Source of the DNA: Hyphodiscus hymeniophilus
Taxonomy: Eukaryota > Ascomycota > Leotiomycetes > Helotiales > Hyphodiscaceae
Assembly (NCBI GenBank): GCA_016508695.1
Contig: VNKQ01000015.1
Location: 62,001 to 126,000 of the forward strand
Length of the DNA: 64,000 bases
Direction of reading: 5' to 3'
Shown here piece by piece: positions 1-11,479 of the stretch. The notes under the pieces are model-generated. The model had not been told where the DNA came from and did no database searches. It saw only the letters and a program-made list of their open reading frames with translations. The position numbers and the translations under genes were made by a program. How positions within the stretch are numbered: the first letter of the stretch is position 1; the number at the start of each line of letters is the position of its first letter.

Positions 1-350
1 GAGGAGTAAGAAGGGTGATCAAGCGGAAGGACCAAGTTGGGTCGAGGGAGGGCTTTTGGAACGTATTCTGTAATTAATCCGGGAAACAAGTTGGGAAGTC
101 AAATGTAGATAGAAGATCACAATAGATAGATACCCTTAACTCTATAGCGCATAGAATTATACCCGTATCTTGCCTCTCTATTCTCCAGCTAGTGAATTTA
201 CTATTGCTAACTTACTAATAAAGCCTTTTATCCCCACTTCACCTCCGATCTCGAAATTCAAAAGTCACAGAAAAGAAGAGCGAAACCACCAGCCTAAGCA
301 TATCCTCGAGCAAGGGCTTACCTTTATGACCAGAAATTATAATAGAGAGT

Positions 351-470
351 GATCCAATGATCCAATGATCCAATGATCCAATGATCCAATGATCCAATGA
401 TCCAATGATCCAATGATCCAATGATCCAATGATCCAATGATCCAATAATCCAATAATCCAATAATTCAAT
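351..470. repeat. 8-bp minisatellite, unit GATCCAAT, 15 units
   Basis: Twelve perfect tandem GATCCAAT units run from 351 to 446. Three diverged units follow (AATCCAAT twice, then AATTCAAT) up to 470. Flanking DNA does not share the unit. Confidence 0.95.
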
Positions 471-835
471 ATTACACCTTATACCACATACCTCTTACCT
501 TGTACCTCATATTTTACCTCTTACCTCTGACCTCTTATCTCTTACTTCTTTTACCTCTTACCTCTTACCTCTGACCTCCCTCCTCCCTCCTCCCTCATCC
601 ACCCACAAAAGAAGGGACCTGCCGACCTGCCGACCTGCCGACCTGGCTCCACCTAGCTATATCCAAGCCAATACAAGACCTTCAGTAAAGCAATACTCGG
701 AATTGAAATGATTCTCGAAGTTATATTGCCTATTATATTATAAGTAGCCTCTAGTTAGTTAGTTAGTCTTCTATATGAATAATAGATTACATGTTACCTC
801 TACTATTTATTATCTATTATTAACCTTTTATTCCT

Positions 836-1224
836 TTTGTTCTCTTCTTCTCTTTTTCTCTTCTCTTCTCCCCTTCTCTTTCTCTTCTTCTCTCCTTTTC
901 TTCTCTTCTCCTCCTCTTTTCTTCTCTTTCTCTCCTTTTCTTTATTATTTATTATTAACCTTCTTATTCTCTTATTCTCTTATTCTCTTATTCTCTTATT
1001 CTCTTATTCTCTTATTCTCTTATTCTCTTATTCTCTTATTCTCTTATTCTCTCCTCCTCTCCTCTTCTCCTCCTCTCCTCTTCTTCTCCTCTCCTCCTCT
1101 CCTCCTCTCCTCCTCTCTTCCTCTCCTCCTCTCCTCCTCTCCTCCTCTCCTCCTCTCCTCCTCTCCTCCTCTCCTCCTCTCCTCCTCTCCTCCTCTCCTC
1201 CTCTCCTCCTCTCCTCCTCTCCTC
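836..1224. repeat. polypyrimidine tract with CTCCTCTC repeats
   Basis: The + strand is almost purely C/T for nearly 400 bases, interrupted mainly by a short A-containing stretch near 941-1051. The last part (about 1080-1224) is a near-perfect array of a CTCCTCTC-like unit. The strand asymmetry is extreme. Confidence 0.85.
964..1051. repeat. 8-bp minisatellite, unit TTATTCTC, 11 units
   Basis: Eleven perfect tandem copies of TTATTCTC lie inside the polypyrimidine tract. The unit length matches the arrays at 351 and 3823, but the sequence does not. Confidence 0.95.
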
Positions 1225-1791
1225 TAAATAAAGCCCGCGTCTACCCTTTCTATTCTTTCCACCTTTACGCTATCAGAAGCTAGCTGTTATAATCATTTAC
1301 TGCTTGTGAATACTCTTGCTTGCAAGGTACGAGTTATCAGCCGTGAAGATGTGCTTCGAACTCGAATCCCTCCGACTAGTACCTGGTATCTGCGAACTTT
1401 GTTGATAATTATATATCGCCTCTTTGATTGGCGCCTCAAGAAGGGATGAGAGGGAGCTATGGAATAAGGGGTGACTAGTACAGGTCACAAACGAATTAAA
1501 CGAAGATTCTTGATAGATTCATTGACTATTACAACCTAGCAATTCCCAACGCAAGCAATGCTTTTCCAAGTCAACCCTAGGGAAAAACACTAGGGAAAAA
1601 CAATGGCATGCTGAACGTACCAAGCCGAGTTCGTTCGCCATGCAATGAAACCCAGTCCAAATAGCATAATAAAATCTTTCCGTTCACCTCTCGATTATCC
1701 ACCGATCGAAATTTCACGGTCACTTCTCAGAGAGAATCCAGCATCATCTCATTCAACATCATCAATTTGGATTACGTATTGAGGTATGCAT

Positions 1792-2816
1792 TTAAGCCTC
1801 GTCGTCCTCAAGACGAACATTACCCTCTCCAGTAAGACCGTGGGCCCAGAAACCCTCAATGCTGCTAGCGTTCTTGCCATGGGCGAACAAGAGCCAGAAA
1901 CCAAAGACAGGCTTAGCCAGGACATCGAGAATAGCGTAAGCGATGATCTCGGCATCAACAGACCACTTTCGGGCTCCATCAGAAATACCCCAGACAATAG
2001 GATACAAGGTCCAGAGAACAAGGGTGAAACCACCGATGGAAGCAAAGAGCTTGGCAGTAGAACTGCTCTTGGCGGCAACGGTACGGCGTCCATTCATGGC
2101 AAGGACGTAGACGATGGCGAGGTATGCAATGCAAGCCATGGCGTACCATCCCCATGTTACACTCTCCTTGGTAGCGAAAGCGGCAAATAGACCAGTGAGG
2201 ACCATGATGACATCTGCGACAATGGCAACAAAGATATCTGCTCCGGAGAGACCGGCGAGGAAGGCAAGGTCGAGAAGGAGAAGAGGGGTAGTCAAGGACC
2301 AGTCGACGTAGCGGGCCCAGAAGACTTGGCGATAGACGTGTTGGACAAGGTGCTGTTTTGTTTCCTTCACGACGATGTGGTTGAAGGAACTACCATCACC
2401 GGTGGCCATGGCGTAGTAGGAGAGAGTAGCAAAGGTGGTAATGAGGGCTGTGATGACATGGAAGAGTCGTTTTTGCTGTTGGGGGCTTATGTTAGAAGGA
2501 CGAGGAGAATGGGCATAGAGGGTAAGTAAACTTACGACGGGGACTCTCCAGGCCAAGACGATGAATGCGAGAGTAGAGAGCAACATCAGGACGAAGACAA
2601 CCTGGACCCATTAGCTGAGGCTGTTGATAGCATAGCAGACTGAGGTCTTACCCATAATGTCTTGACACCCGCATCTCCAACCTTCTCGTAGATGGGCAGA
2701 TTGGGAGTGACGGTTGGGATAGGAGCCACACTCGAGACGGAGGAGGTAGTTGGGTGAGGGACGAGCAAAGACGAGGTGGTCTTGAAGGCCCAGACGGGAT
2801 CAACGATGTTTGCCAT
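1792..2816 (-). CDS. microbial-type (fungal) rhodopsin, proton-pump-like
   Basis: Seven-helix retinal protein of the bacteriorhodopsin family, predicted 304 aa in a cell membrane. Three exons: 2652-2816, 2536-2601 and 1792-2475. The introns (2602-2651, 50 bp; 2476-2535, 60 bp) are both GT-AG and phase 0; the second is in frame, so the unspliced frame stays open. Helix C carries RYVDWSLTTP. Asp135 aligns with the bacteriorhodopsin proton acceptor D85, Arg132 with R82, and Asp146 eleven residues later with the donor D96. Helix G has DVLAKPVFGF with the Schiff-base Lys265. The acceptor-to-lysine spacing (130) is close to bacteriorhodopsin (131). An acidic residue at the donor site and a retained lysine point to a pump-like CarO/Leptosphaeria-type opsin rather than a lysine-less opsin-related protein. 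The start gives MANIVDPVWAF before a 50-residue extracellular tail. No carotenoid gene is adjacent. Confidence 0.93.
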
Positions 2817-3822
2817 TTCGAGGATTGACGATGGGGAAGTGTTTGTTTGTTTGTTTTTGCGAGGATGTCTCTCAATGTGGAATGGGAATGTATGTATTTG
2901 ATGGTGAGGGAGACAAAGTTTGAAGAAGAGAAGAAGAAGCAAGAAGCAAGAAGCAAGAAGCTTTCAGTAATATGATGATGATGATGCGGAGAGTGCACGG
3001 ATTGGTCCAAAGGCAGTCGTCATCGAGAAGAAGAAGAAGAAGAAGGGCGGAGGGGAGATCTGAGGTAGCAACAGGCAACCCCTACAACCTTTCTTCCTTA
3101 AGGTAGGAGGAGAGCAAGCTCCTTCCTTCCAATGACGGACGATGAGAGCCACAGACCAGGTCAGGCCCCAGTATGATTGGCCAGGAGGGGGAGGGTGTTT
3201 GGGGCTGGTGTTGCACGGGAGAAGGTGCAGTGTCCAACGAGTTCTAGCCACAGCAGCTGCGCTAGTTGGTGATGTCACTGAGTAAGAGTGGCGGGGGGGC
3301 AGGGAAAGGGGGGAGAGCTTGTACGGCGGTCTGTAGGAGAGGAGAATGCAGTTACAGTCTTGGTGTTAATTCTCAATTGTTTTGGTTGTATTTGTTTGTA
3401 TTTGTTTGTATTTATATTGACATTTCTTGTAAGCATAATCACCGTGCTTACAGAGCTTGGATTTTAGTAAGTACTGTGTGTACTCGAGTACCACTCGTAT
3501 AGATGGACAACAACGTAGCCCCCTCGTGATGGGAAAAGAAAGAAGAAAAAAGACCGCCCGTACTTTGCCCCTTTGCCCCTCTCCTGCATGGGACTCTTGA
3601 AATGCTGTTTCCCCGCATCTTGGATTCCTGCCTGCTGGATGGGTCCTAGCATGCATGTCCTGCATCCATTCGCTCACGGATCCCCCATGATCCATCTCAG
3701 CCAGGCAACCGCAAGAGGACCTGGAATACGCGTGTTTCGGATACAGAGGATTGTTGTACCGTCTCTTACATTTCCAGGTTTTTCTTTTTTTCTTCTTTTT
3801 TTTCTTATTCGTTTCGAGTTAT

Positions 3823-3950
3823 GGGATAATGGGATAATGGGATAATGGGATAATGGGATAATGGGATAATGGGATAATGGGATAATGGGATAATGGGATA
3901 ATGGGATAATGGGATAATGGGATAATGGGATAATGTGATAATGGGATAAT
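3823..3950. repeat. 8-bp minisatellite, unit GGGATAAT, 16 units
   Basis: Sixteen tandem units, 15 identical and one GTGATAAT variant near the right end. The array is bounded by a T-rich stretch on the left and unrelated sequence on the right. Confidence 0.95.
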
Positions 3951-4651
3951 AGGTTGGGTTGACTCATTCTGTAGTCTAGGGTACTGTACCTACTTGTACA
4001 TCATCCCAAGTCTTGTACTGTATCATCTACGGCGGAGCGCAGTGTCTCTTCCGCCAAAACGAAGAATCGAAGAATCGAAGGATCGATTGGATCCAACCAT
4101 CTCCGATCAAAGTGGTACGGAATACAACGGAGTAGACGGTGTATCCAGTGATACGGAGTACGGAGATTCCAATATCTCTTGTGGAACAAAGGAAGGATTC
4201 ACTCGTACACATATCAGCAATCCATCCATGGTCCATCTCATCTCATCTCATCTCATCTCCAAGACTCTAACCGTTCCCGTTTACAGTACTGCTGTAACAA
4301 ATTCCCTGGCTGTGGCGCCGATTCCTACCTCGCTTCGCATATAATTCCCATCCACCAATCCATCACAACTCGATGATGGATCTAGGTAGGTAAAGTTCTG
4401 CCTTTCCAGCACAGCACGAGTTTTGCAACTGTTATTCAATGATCCTCCACCACAAGCACTATTCGCCTACTCACAAACTTTGTTCTGATTCTTCCTCATA
4501 ATTCACAATCATATCCACAACTTCCCACGTGCTGTTCCACCTAATCTACCCCTCTGACAACGACTCATCCTCTCACTTATTTCTCACAATAGTCACATAC
4601 CCGACTGGAGAATCGAATCACATCACGAGCGGAGATCCTCCTGACGTCTTT

Positions 4652-4750
4652 CGTTTCTCTCTCGTTTCTCTCTCGTTTCTCTCTCGCTTCTTTGTCGTTT
4701 CTCTCTCGTTTCTCTCTCGTTCCTCTCTCGTTCCTCTCTCGTTCCTCTCT
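4652..4750. repeat. 11-bp tandem repeat, CGTTTCTCTCT, 9 units
   Basis: Nine 11-bp units: three CGTTTCTCTCT, one diverged copy, two more CGTTTCTCTCT, then three CGTTCCTCTCT. The grouping of variants suggests local unit duplication. Confidence 0.9.
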
Positions 4751-5369
4751 CGTTAGGATGATGGCAGGATAGCGAAAGATGACCCTTCAATCCGAAACTG
4801 GTGTTACGGATGACTATCTTCCAGCTATGCACGCAAGCAAGCATTCACGCAATCCGTGCAGTAGAACCACGAGACAGATACAAAGTCCAAGTAAATATAT
4901 TCGCTAATAACACCTTCGTATGCATAACGCAGTATAAGTCGACAACTAGCCCACGCGTCGATCAGCGCGGAGTATCTACGATGCAGGACGCAAGAAACGC
5001 AACAACGCGATAACGCGAGAGATGGAGCACGATTTTCCCTGCCGCTTTCCATGCTATGCAACCGTTTTCCCAGCCTGTTCCTGTCCCTGTTCCCAATCCA
5101 ATCCAATCCAATTCTTCCTCCCTTCGTGTATTTACCCTTCCATGCAGCGTCGTTATGAACATGAGTATGGGTATGAGTATAAGTATGAGCGGAGATGGGG
5201 TATTTCGTCTTCGGTCCTTACTTCATCATCTCTCATCGTCTGCCAAATGCACTTCGTGGGTTCCAATGCCAACGACGCGGCGATTGGGGTCTATCCAGCA
5301 AGCATCAGCATCAGGATGCAGCGTCAGAATCAGCATCCAGCACTAGCTCAGCATCTCGATAATCCACCT

Positions 5370-6656
5370 CTAAACACCCCCCCTCTCAAGAAGCGGCTGC
5401 AAAGCATCCAAAGCCATCGCGCTCCCCTCACTACTCATGATGACCGCTCCCGCCCTCGCAGTGCTCAGATAGCTCAGCTCAGCCCCGTGCTCCGCCTTGG
5501 GATCGCTGACCCGCATCTCATCGACCAGCTTCCCGGCGACGCCACACACGATGCCCGTGCTCTCGAGCGGGAGATCGACCAGGTCGAGGAAGATGGGCAC
5601 CAGGTCGCCCTCGACGTCGCCCGCGATCGAGTTCCCGAACAGCCACAGCAGGCTCTTGTCCAGCAGCAGCGAGGGCGCGTCGTCCTGCGTGAGCGTGATG
5701 GACAGGAAGCGCGGCTGGGCGATCAGCGCCGAGATGAGGCCTAGGTAGAGCTTCGGGTCGAGGCTCGCGAGCCACGACCCGCCGTGCTGCGAGCTGGAGG
5801 AGCCGTTGGAGCCCGGGCGGGGGTAGTCGTCCTCGGGGGCGATGTCCTTGCCGGAGCACTGCACGAGGTGGAGGTCTGGCTCGACGAAGGGCACGACGTT
5901 GCGTTTCTTGAGCTGGCTGAAGGTGCGGATCTGGAGCTCGGCCACGTTGGAGGGGGGCGGCGTCGAGGGGGGTTCTGAGGTCGTGCTTGGGCCGCGGGAG
6001 TGCGAGATGGCCGTCGGTGCTACGTAGGCGGAGTCGTTCTCGGAGAACTCGAAACCGCGTGCCAACAGGGCTTGGCCTACTGTATGGCGGTCCTTGGAGG
6101 GGACGAGGATGAAGTCCGTGTAGTAGGTTGTGATGAAGAAGATGGGGATCCCGGCCATGGCGAGGGGGGCAGTGAGGTCCATCACTCGCTGGCCGGCTTC
6201 CATGCCTGCGCTGCTGACGGAGAAGACGATGTATGTGTCTTTGGATATGGAGACCTGCTTGGACGCTTCAATTGGGAGTCGACGGATGACGGGTTCGAAG
6301 ACGTTCTGGGCCCATGATGTATGGCAGACGACGGAGCATTCGATAGGTGTTACTGAGATGTTGAGGAAGCCATGCGTGTTGTCGGCGGAGAGGCCTTCGA
6401 GGAGACCTTCTGGCTCTTCGCTGTGGGTTGGTCCTCCGTTGGGGAGGAGAACTCGAAGGATGGGTTGGAGGAGTGCCGAGTAGAGTGGTAGAGGGATATG
6501 AATGAGGCTGAAGTGACCCTCCTGTGTGCCGTTAGTGGTGGGATACAGGATCGGCTTGACGATGCCTTCGGACATAAATGGACGTTCCACTCTGGCATGC
6601 GGGGATTTCCTGAGATAGAAGAGCAAAAAGGAACGAGACTTGAGTAAGGGAGACAT
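5370..6656 (-). CDS. ACT-domain protein, CASTOR/GATS-like
   Basis: Single-exon model of 428 aa. The first half contains SVVCHTSWAQNVFEPV and IPIFFITTYYTDFILVP at about residues 175-195. The latter matches the ACT-domain motif of animal CASTOR arginine sensors, where a sensor strand ends in TDFILV. A Ser/Pro-rich linker (about 225-245) leads to a second ACT-like unit (about 305-428) with RFLSITLTQDDAPSLLLDK. Family knowledge: CASTOR proteins bind arginine and regulate GATOR2/TORC1. Fungal relatives are annotated only as amino-acid-binding ACT proteins, so a ligand or TORC1 role is inference. The start is uncertain: the first ATG gives a 27-residue basic leader, and a second in-frame ATG (MSEGIVKP) or an unseen upstream exon could be the true start. 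The gene is GC-rich, which creates a long false antisense frame. Confidence 0.8.
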   Translation of the reverse strand: MSPLLKSRSFLLFYLRKSPHARVERPFMSEGIVKPILYPTTNGTQEGHFSLIHIPLPLYSALLQPILRVLLPNGGPTHSEEPEGLLEGLSADNTHGFLNISVTPIECSVVCHTSWAQNVFEPVIRRLPIEASKQVSISKDTYIVFSVSSAGMEAGQRVMDLTAPLAMAGIPIFFITTYYTDFILVPSKDRHTVGQALLARGFEFSENDSAYVAPTAISHSRGPSTTSEPPSTPPPSNVAELQIRTFSQLKKRNVVPFVEPDLHLVQCSGKDIAPEDDYPRPGSNGSSSSQHGGSWLASLDPKLYLGLISALIAQPRFLSITLTQDDAPSLLLDKSLLWLFGNSIAGDVEGDLVPIFLDLVDLPLESTGIVCGVAGKLVDEMRVSDPKAEHGAELSYLSTARAGAVIMSSEGSAMALDALQPLLERGGV

Positions 6657-9237
6657 GATCCATGATTCGTATTAAGTACAATTATCAAAGACAGTTGTCA
6701 AAATTACAAGTGTTTAATAGTCACACTCATGTCTGGGTGACGATCCAGAGCAATCTTGTATCTATTGCAGTAGGAGATAATCCAAACAATATAACAAAAG
6801 CGTCTCAGACCAAGAATTGAAGGAGAAAACATACAATGAAGGTGATCTGGGCATTCATGATGTATCTATGTGCCCAAATCGGGAGCCTTCCAGTCCCCAC
6901 GACAAGGGTCTATGCAGCCTGACCTTTGCAGCAGCAGTGCCTTGCAGCCACCCGATTCAAAAGCCCAAGATTCAATCGGCTGGAAAGAATCAGCCCACGC
7001 GGGGGGTAGTAGTAGTAAGACGGGATGCCCGTGAGGGCTGTGGTGTATGGCTGGGTTGTGGCGGTAGTGGTCAAGCAGAGTCGAGGACGGGACTCATCGG
7101 CGGGGTAAGAGAAGAGGAAAATGTTTTTCGGTTCGGGACGACACGAAGTAATGATTGAGTAGCAGGAAGTATATCTCTCATGTAGACCAAGTCGGAAGGG
7201 TGTCTGTCTGATTGGAAATCTCCGTAGTTCAGCTGACGATCTTATCGACCCGGATTGGAACTTTTTCGTTTTCCCCACGCTCCTGGAGGCAGAGCGTCTG
7301 AGGCCACTCTGTCTCAACTCAGCTTATTCCTGCTCAGGAATTGGGGGGTTCTTCGCTGTATAAGAAGGTCCCCCTCCTCACGATGCACAAGAGGCTTTCA
7401 GGGTCGATGGTAAGCTAGCCGGATGTTCTACCTCATGCATGAGAGCTGCAGCTCGCGCGCAGCAGCCACTACAGACAGTATGTGGGGGTTCACGGTTCCT
7501 CTCCCCTCGATTCGATTTGATTTGTATGTTTCCTTTTGATGGCGGGGTCGAGACGTTGTCGATTGAGCTTAGAGTACAGGGGGTGTGGATGTAGATGCTT
7601 TGATGTGGGTGGCTGCATTCAAACCAAAGAGCTCTGGTTGGCGCTCTCAACTGAATCTGGAGTTCATGTTCGTGGATTTGTAGATGTTGGTGAAGAGGGG
7701 ACAAGAACAAGATGGAGGAGTTTCACGGGAAAGGATCGAGAAAGAAAAGCTAGGGTCCGAGGAGTGGCAACGTTTGACAACGGCTAGATCCGGGCTCCAC
7801 TGTAGATAGAGAATAGGTGAGAATTTAATACTCTGTCCTGGAACATTCTTCTTAAGCCGAGATGTAGCTGCATATATAATATTCACAGTCCACTGGGTCA
7901 AGGTAGCTTCAGATGCGGTTCGGTTGTATGATCCAGAGGCCCATCATGGACGATACCCAAACAGTTGCTGTCCTGTACAACTCATTGATCGCCTCGTTGA
8001 TTGCATGATTGCAGAGTGGGATGGATGGTCGAGTGGACTCCAACCTCGTGAGTGAGCACCTCAATATGAGCGACTCAGCGAGTGATTGACGATAAGGATA
8101 TGCGCGACGGTCTTGAGCCATGGAGCATTACTTACCCGAGGTCAAATGCGAGATGATGGCATGCTGATCTGACTACTGTAGTTGACGCAGTGGCACATTG
8201 AGATTTGAGGTAGAGACCTGATTATTTGACGTACAAGGCTCTGTTGAGCGATTGTAATTGAAAAGATTTGAGGTTCGTGTTCAAGGGACCAAAGGAACAG
8301 CCTCTGTCCTCCATGTTTATTATCCGCTTGCTTAATCATCGGCTGGATAGAGTATTTGCTAGTTACAGCGTCGTATCAGACCGGACCAGATCAAAGCCTT
8401 TTGTTCGCTTTACGAGCAAGCTCCGTTCAGTACAGTAAGAACTATTCCTCTTCATCCAGTGCTTGCTTATATTGAAAGATGTTGGATATCAAATTGTTTT
8501 ATTGTTTTATTGAAACAGGTCATCTGTATGACATCCAACCCCACATGATCTGGGCATAAGCCGGGAGAGCGCTCTCCTGGACGTCGTCATCTTTTGTAAG
8601 AGGCGCATTTCTGACCTGCATCGGAAAACTCCAGACCTTACACAGAACCTGCGTGGGATATGGATTCCGGGACAGCGGATGCCTTTTATGCCACTTTTGG
8701 TGTTTGGACGGAGACAGACCGTAGTTGGCGCTACCTACCTAAGCATCTAATGAAGCTCAATCGTCTCTAGTGCATTCATTTGTCTGGGCCCTGGGGTTAC
8801 AAAGCTGTTTATGATTCGCCGCTTTCTCCCGCTTACAGCGGGTGTCAAAAATATGCAGGACATCCCCTTAGCTCGCTGGCGAACTGGCTCCAACGTGCAG
8901 TGTCCAAATCAGTCCCTTTGCTTCCAACTCCTCAATGCATCGATCAGTCTGCGTTCGGTTACATCGGGATAGCTGCGGTTGCACGAGGTATTCTGGTGAT
9001 ATCTCACATACGTATCCCACAGGCATTCTCCGCTTCCCTGGAGATGACGAGCGTGGGGGTGAGAGGTCTGGTCAACCTTGTAGAGATCGCTTTGCTGGCC
9101 GTGAGCTTGCCCGTCTCCTGAAACCCAATAACATGCGATATATAATCACTTCAACTTCCTCGGCTCATATGTGCATTGATTGCGATTCATTTATACCAAT
9201 CTAGTCTGCATGTCTGAATCAAGACTCCCGCGTGGGG
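6657..9237. other. intergenic region, no gene recognised
   Basis: About 2.6 kb between two minus-strand genes. Open frames on both strands are short, composition-driven and lack recognisable motifs or consistent splice pairs. The part next to 6656 is the promoter of the ACT-domain gene; the part next to 9237 is the 3' side of the CID-domain gene. Confidence 0.5.
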
Positions 9238-11010
9238 TTACCAACCTCTACCCCTATAATTTCCTCTGTCACCTCTGCCCCGTGGACCTGTAGGTGTATT
9301 CCATGCATTGTTGTTATATCCTCTTCCATTGCCGTACTGCATTGGCGGTTGCCATCCTCCAGCACCAGCGGGAGGGTATGCGCCAGGCTGTTGCTGTTGC
9401 TGCTGTTGCTGATACTGAGGGGGCGGAGGCGGTGGCGGCCAATTTTGAGAAGGATTTGAAGGATTGAAATTGTTAGGAAGATGATGGAGATGAGGTGGTG
9501 GGGGCCAGTTGTTATTGAAGTTCATGTTCGGTGGTGGTAGTGGGAAAGCAGGTGGCGGAGGAGGGAATTGAGCGTTGTATCCTTGAAAAGGAATGGGAGG
9601 AGGCATAGGCTGCTTTTGCAGTAGTCCTTCTGCTGGACGTGATACCGCAGCTGGTCGAACATCTCTTGGGTACGACTGGACCTTGCTTGGACTTGATGAC
9701 CTGGGAGGTGATTCCGAGTAGGACCTATTTCCTGACCGCGAGTGTGAGTGGCCAATCGACTGATGATGCTTGATGTCCGGAGATCGAGATCGAGAAGAGC
9801 TGTATTCACGTCTAGCGCGTGAACGTCTGTGATCATCTGGACTTGATCTATCATCGTCAGATCGACTGAATCTTCGCCTTTTTCGACTTCGACTCGAGCT
9901 TCGGCTTTCACTTCGGCCAGTGCGGGCCCTTCCTCCATCCGCGACTGGCTTATCCAGACCATTCCGTCGTCTCTTCATCTTGTCACAGAATGCTCGCGAC
10001 CAACCATAATATCCTTCCCCTTCAAGGACATCCCCAGTAATTTCATCCAGTACAATCGGTTGCCCTAGCTCGTCCATATCCCAAGCAACCCTATCATCCT
10101 GCGCCGTTTCTCCATAGATCACTTGCGCATCACCCAAAAGACCCTTTACGGCTGCAACAAGATCGTCATCCGCTGGGCCTGCAATAAACTGCAGTGGCTT
10201 TATGAGATCTGGATTAATGGGTCTCGTAGAGTTGGGTACGATATGTGGCATCAAATTACCAGCTGGTAGATCGAACCAAGGAGTGGACGAATCTCCATGT
10301 ACCGCTGGCATTACATAGGGTGTCGATCTCGCGCCTTTGACCGTGATATCTTTATCTCCATTCTGCGCTTGTGTAGAATTTCCCTCTTCGTATTTCCCAG
10401 CCTCTGAAGCATGCTTCACAGCTTCGCGCAGTTTGTCAATGTAGTCTTTCGAATAGTAGTCCTTCTCCTCCCACAGCCTCAGCAGCTCCTGGATCTTATG
10501 ATGATGTTTGGGGCATCCTGTGAACGAAGCAGTACTGCCTAGCAAATTCATCAATAGAGGCTGCACTTTTCCGCAGATCGACGCGTCGTTGATTCGGTAT
10601 TTTGTATGGAAAAGAAGATCGTTGACAAGGTAGAGGATGTGGAGACGTTTCCTCTTGATCGAGGGTTCGCGCTTTGAATTAGGATCCAAGTTCGGACCAT
10701 TTTCAGTAAATGAGGCAGCCAAAGCTGTCAAGTATTTCCCCAGCGCCGTGAACCTCGCCGTCGAATGGGCAATATTCTCCAATATCCATTGTTTGCATTT
10801 CTATCCTCGTTGACCGTTTAGCCATCGCGTTGATATAGCCATTAGAGTGTAAGATCAAACCTGGACGTTTCTTGGCGTGCACTGTATGACAGCTGAGTTC
10901 AGTAGGGTTTGGAAGCGTGCAATATCTTCTCGGGTCAACGACGTAGGATCGGGTCTGAGGAGACCTGCGGAGAAGGAGGCCTTTGCTATGGCCAGCTGAT
11001 GTGAAGCCAT
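9238..11010 (-). CDS. CID-domain, RS-rich, Pro/Gln-rich nuclear protein (CHERP-like)
   Basis: Predicted 570 aa in two exons (10861-11010 and 9238-10800) split by a 60-bp GT-AG phase-0 intron. Exon 1 starts MASHQLAIAKASFSAGLLRP; exon 2 continues KCKQWILENIAHSTARF. Residues about 20-150 form a CTD-interacting (CID/ENTH-VHS-like) domain with RLHILYLVNDLLFHTKYR. A conserved segment follows with WDMDELGQPIVLDEITGD, then an SR/RS-rich block (about 345-440), then a Pro-rich tail with a run of Gln and terminal RGRG motifs. CID proteins bind the phosphorylated RNA polymerase II C-terminal domain and, with RS domains, connect transcription to splicing. The assignment to the CHERP/SR140-like class rests on this domain order. 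The ATG-initiated exon is needed because exon 2 alone begins in mid-domain. It probably acts in the nucleus. Confidence 0.88.
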
Positions 11011-11479
11011 GTCAAAGGATTGGAATCGCACTATAGATTGAAAGAGGTGTACGTCATTCAGAATTCATTATGGGAGGACTGAGGGTTGTGTTGTTGTGTT
11101 GTGATGATGATGAAGTTGAGAGTGCGACGGAAAATATCCACGCTAGTTCAGCCTCGTCAATTGAAGGCTCTGGGCTGAGACAACGTTGTCTACCACTCAA
11201 TTCAACATTATGTGATTTTAGAAATTCTCATTGGCCAAAGCTATTCGTGAGATTCCACAATGTCGACAATCCAATGATAATACATTTTTGGCCGTAAGAT
11301 TCGTCTCATTGCCACTCAAACTGTAAACTGCCACAAGGTAAAACAAGCAGAGCTCCCAGGACCACTCCAACGCCGTAAGATGAGTTGTTTCTGATTATAC
11401 AAGTATTACTCTTCATTGTCAAATGTGGGATGGATCGTCCGAAGTTGGAGCATTGAAAGTGTCCTTCAAGGTCCATCCC
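11011..11479. other. intergenic region
   Basis: Short spacer of 469 bp between the promoter side of the CID-domain gene and the 3' end of the DUF4748 gene. No coding signal was found beyond short frames. Confidence 0.5.

Larger units (their letters stand above)
1..1791. other. gene-free simple-sequence region
   Basis: I see no gene here. The stretch is dominated by an 8-bp minisatellite (351-470), degenerate TTACCTC-type runs (about 476-570), a second 8-bp minisatellite (964-1051) and a long C/T-only tract (about 836-1224). Open frames over these repeats encode only Ser/Leu/Phe/Pro low-complexity strings and are artefacts. From 1225 to 1791 the sequence is unremarkable and lies downstream of the opsin gene. 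Confidence 0.7.
2817..5369. other. intergenic region with minisatellites
   Basis: No gene recognised. The first few hundred bases are the opsin promoter side and include short GAA/GAAGAA runs. It holds a 16-unit GGGATAAT array (3823-3950), an 11-bp CGTTTCTCTCT array (4652-4750) and short tandem motifs such as ATCTC near 4237-4258. Open frames here are short and low-complexity. The plus-strand frame running into 5370 is the antisense shadow of the ACT-domain gene. Confidence 0.6.

Noticed and set aside
775..1283. Two long plus-strand frames rich in Ser, Leu and Pro
   Set aside because: They are translations of the polypyrimidine repeats in different frames; no domain, no complexity.
351..3950. 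Telomere or CRISPR-like array
   Set aside because: 8-bp units lack spacers and do not match TTAGGG-type telomere repeats; simple minisatellites.
5022..5744. 240-codon plus-strand frame
   Set aside because: Mostly antisense to the GC-rich ACT-domain gene and without recognisable motifs; composition artefact.
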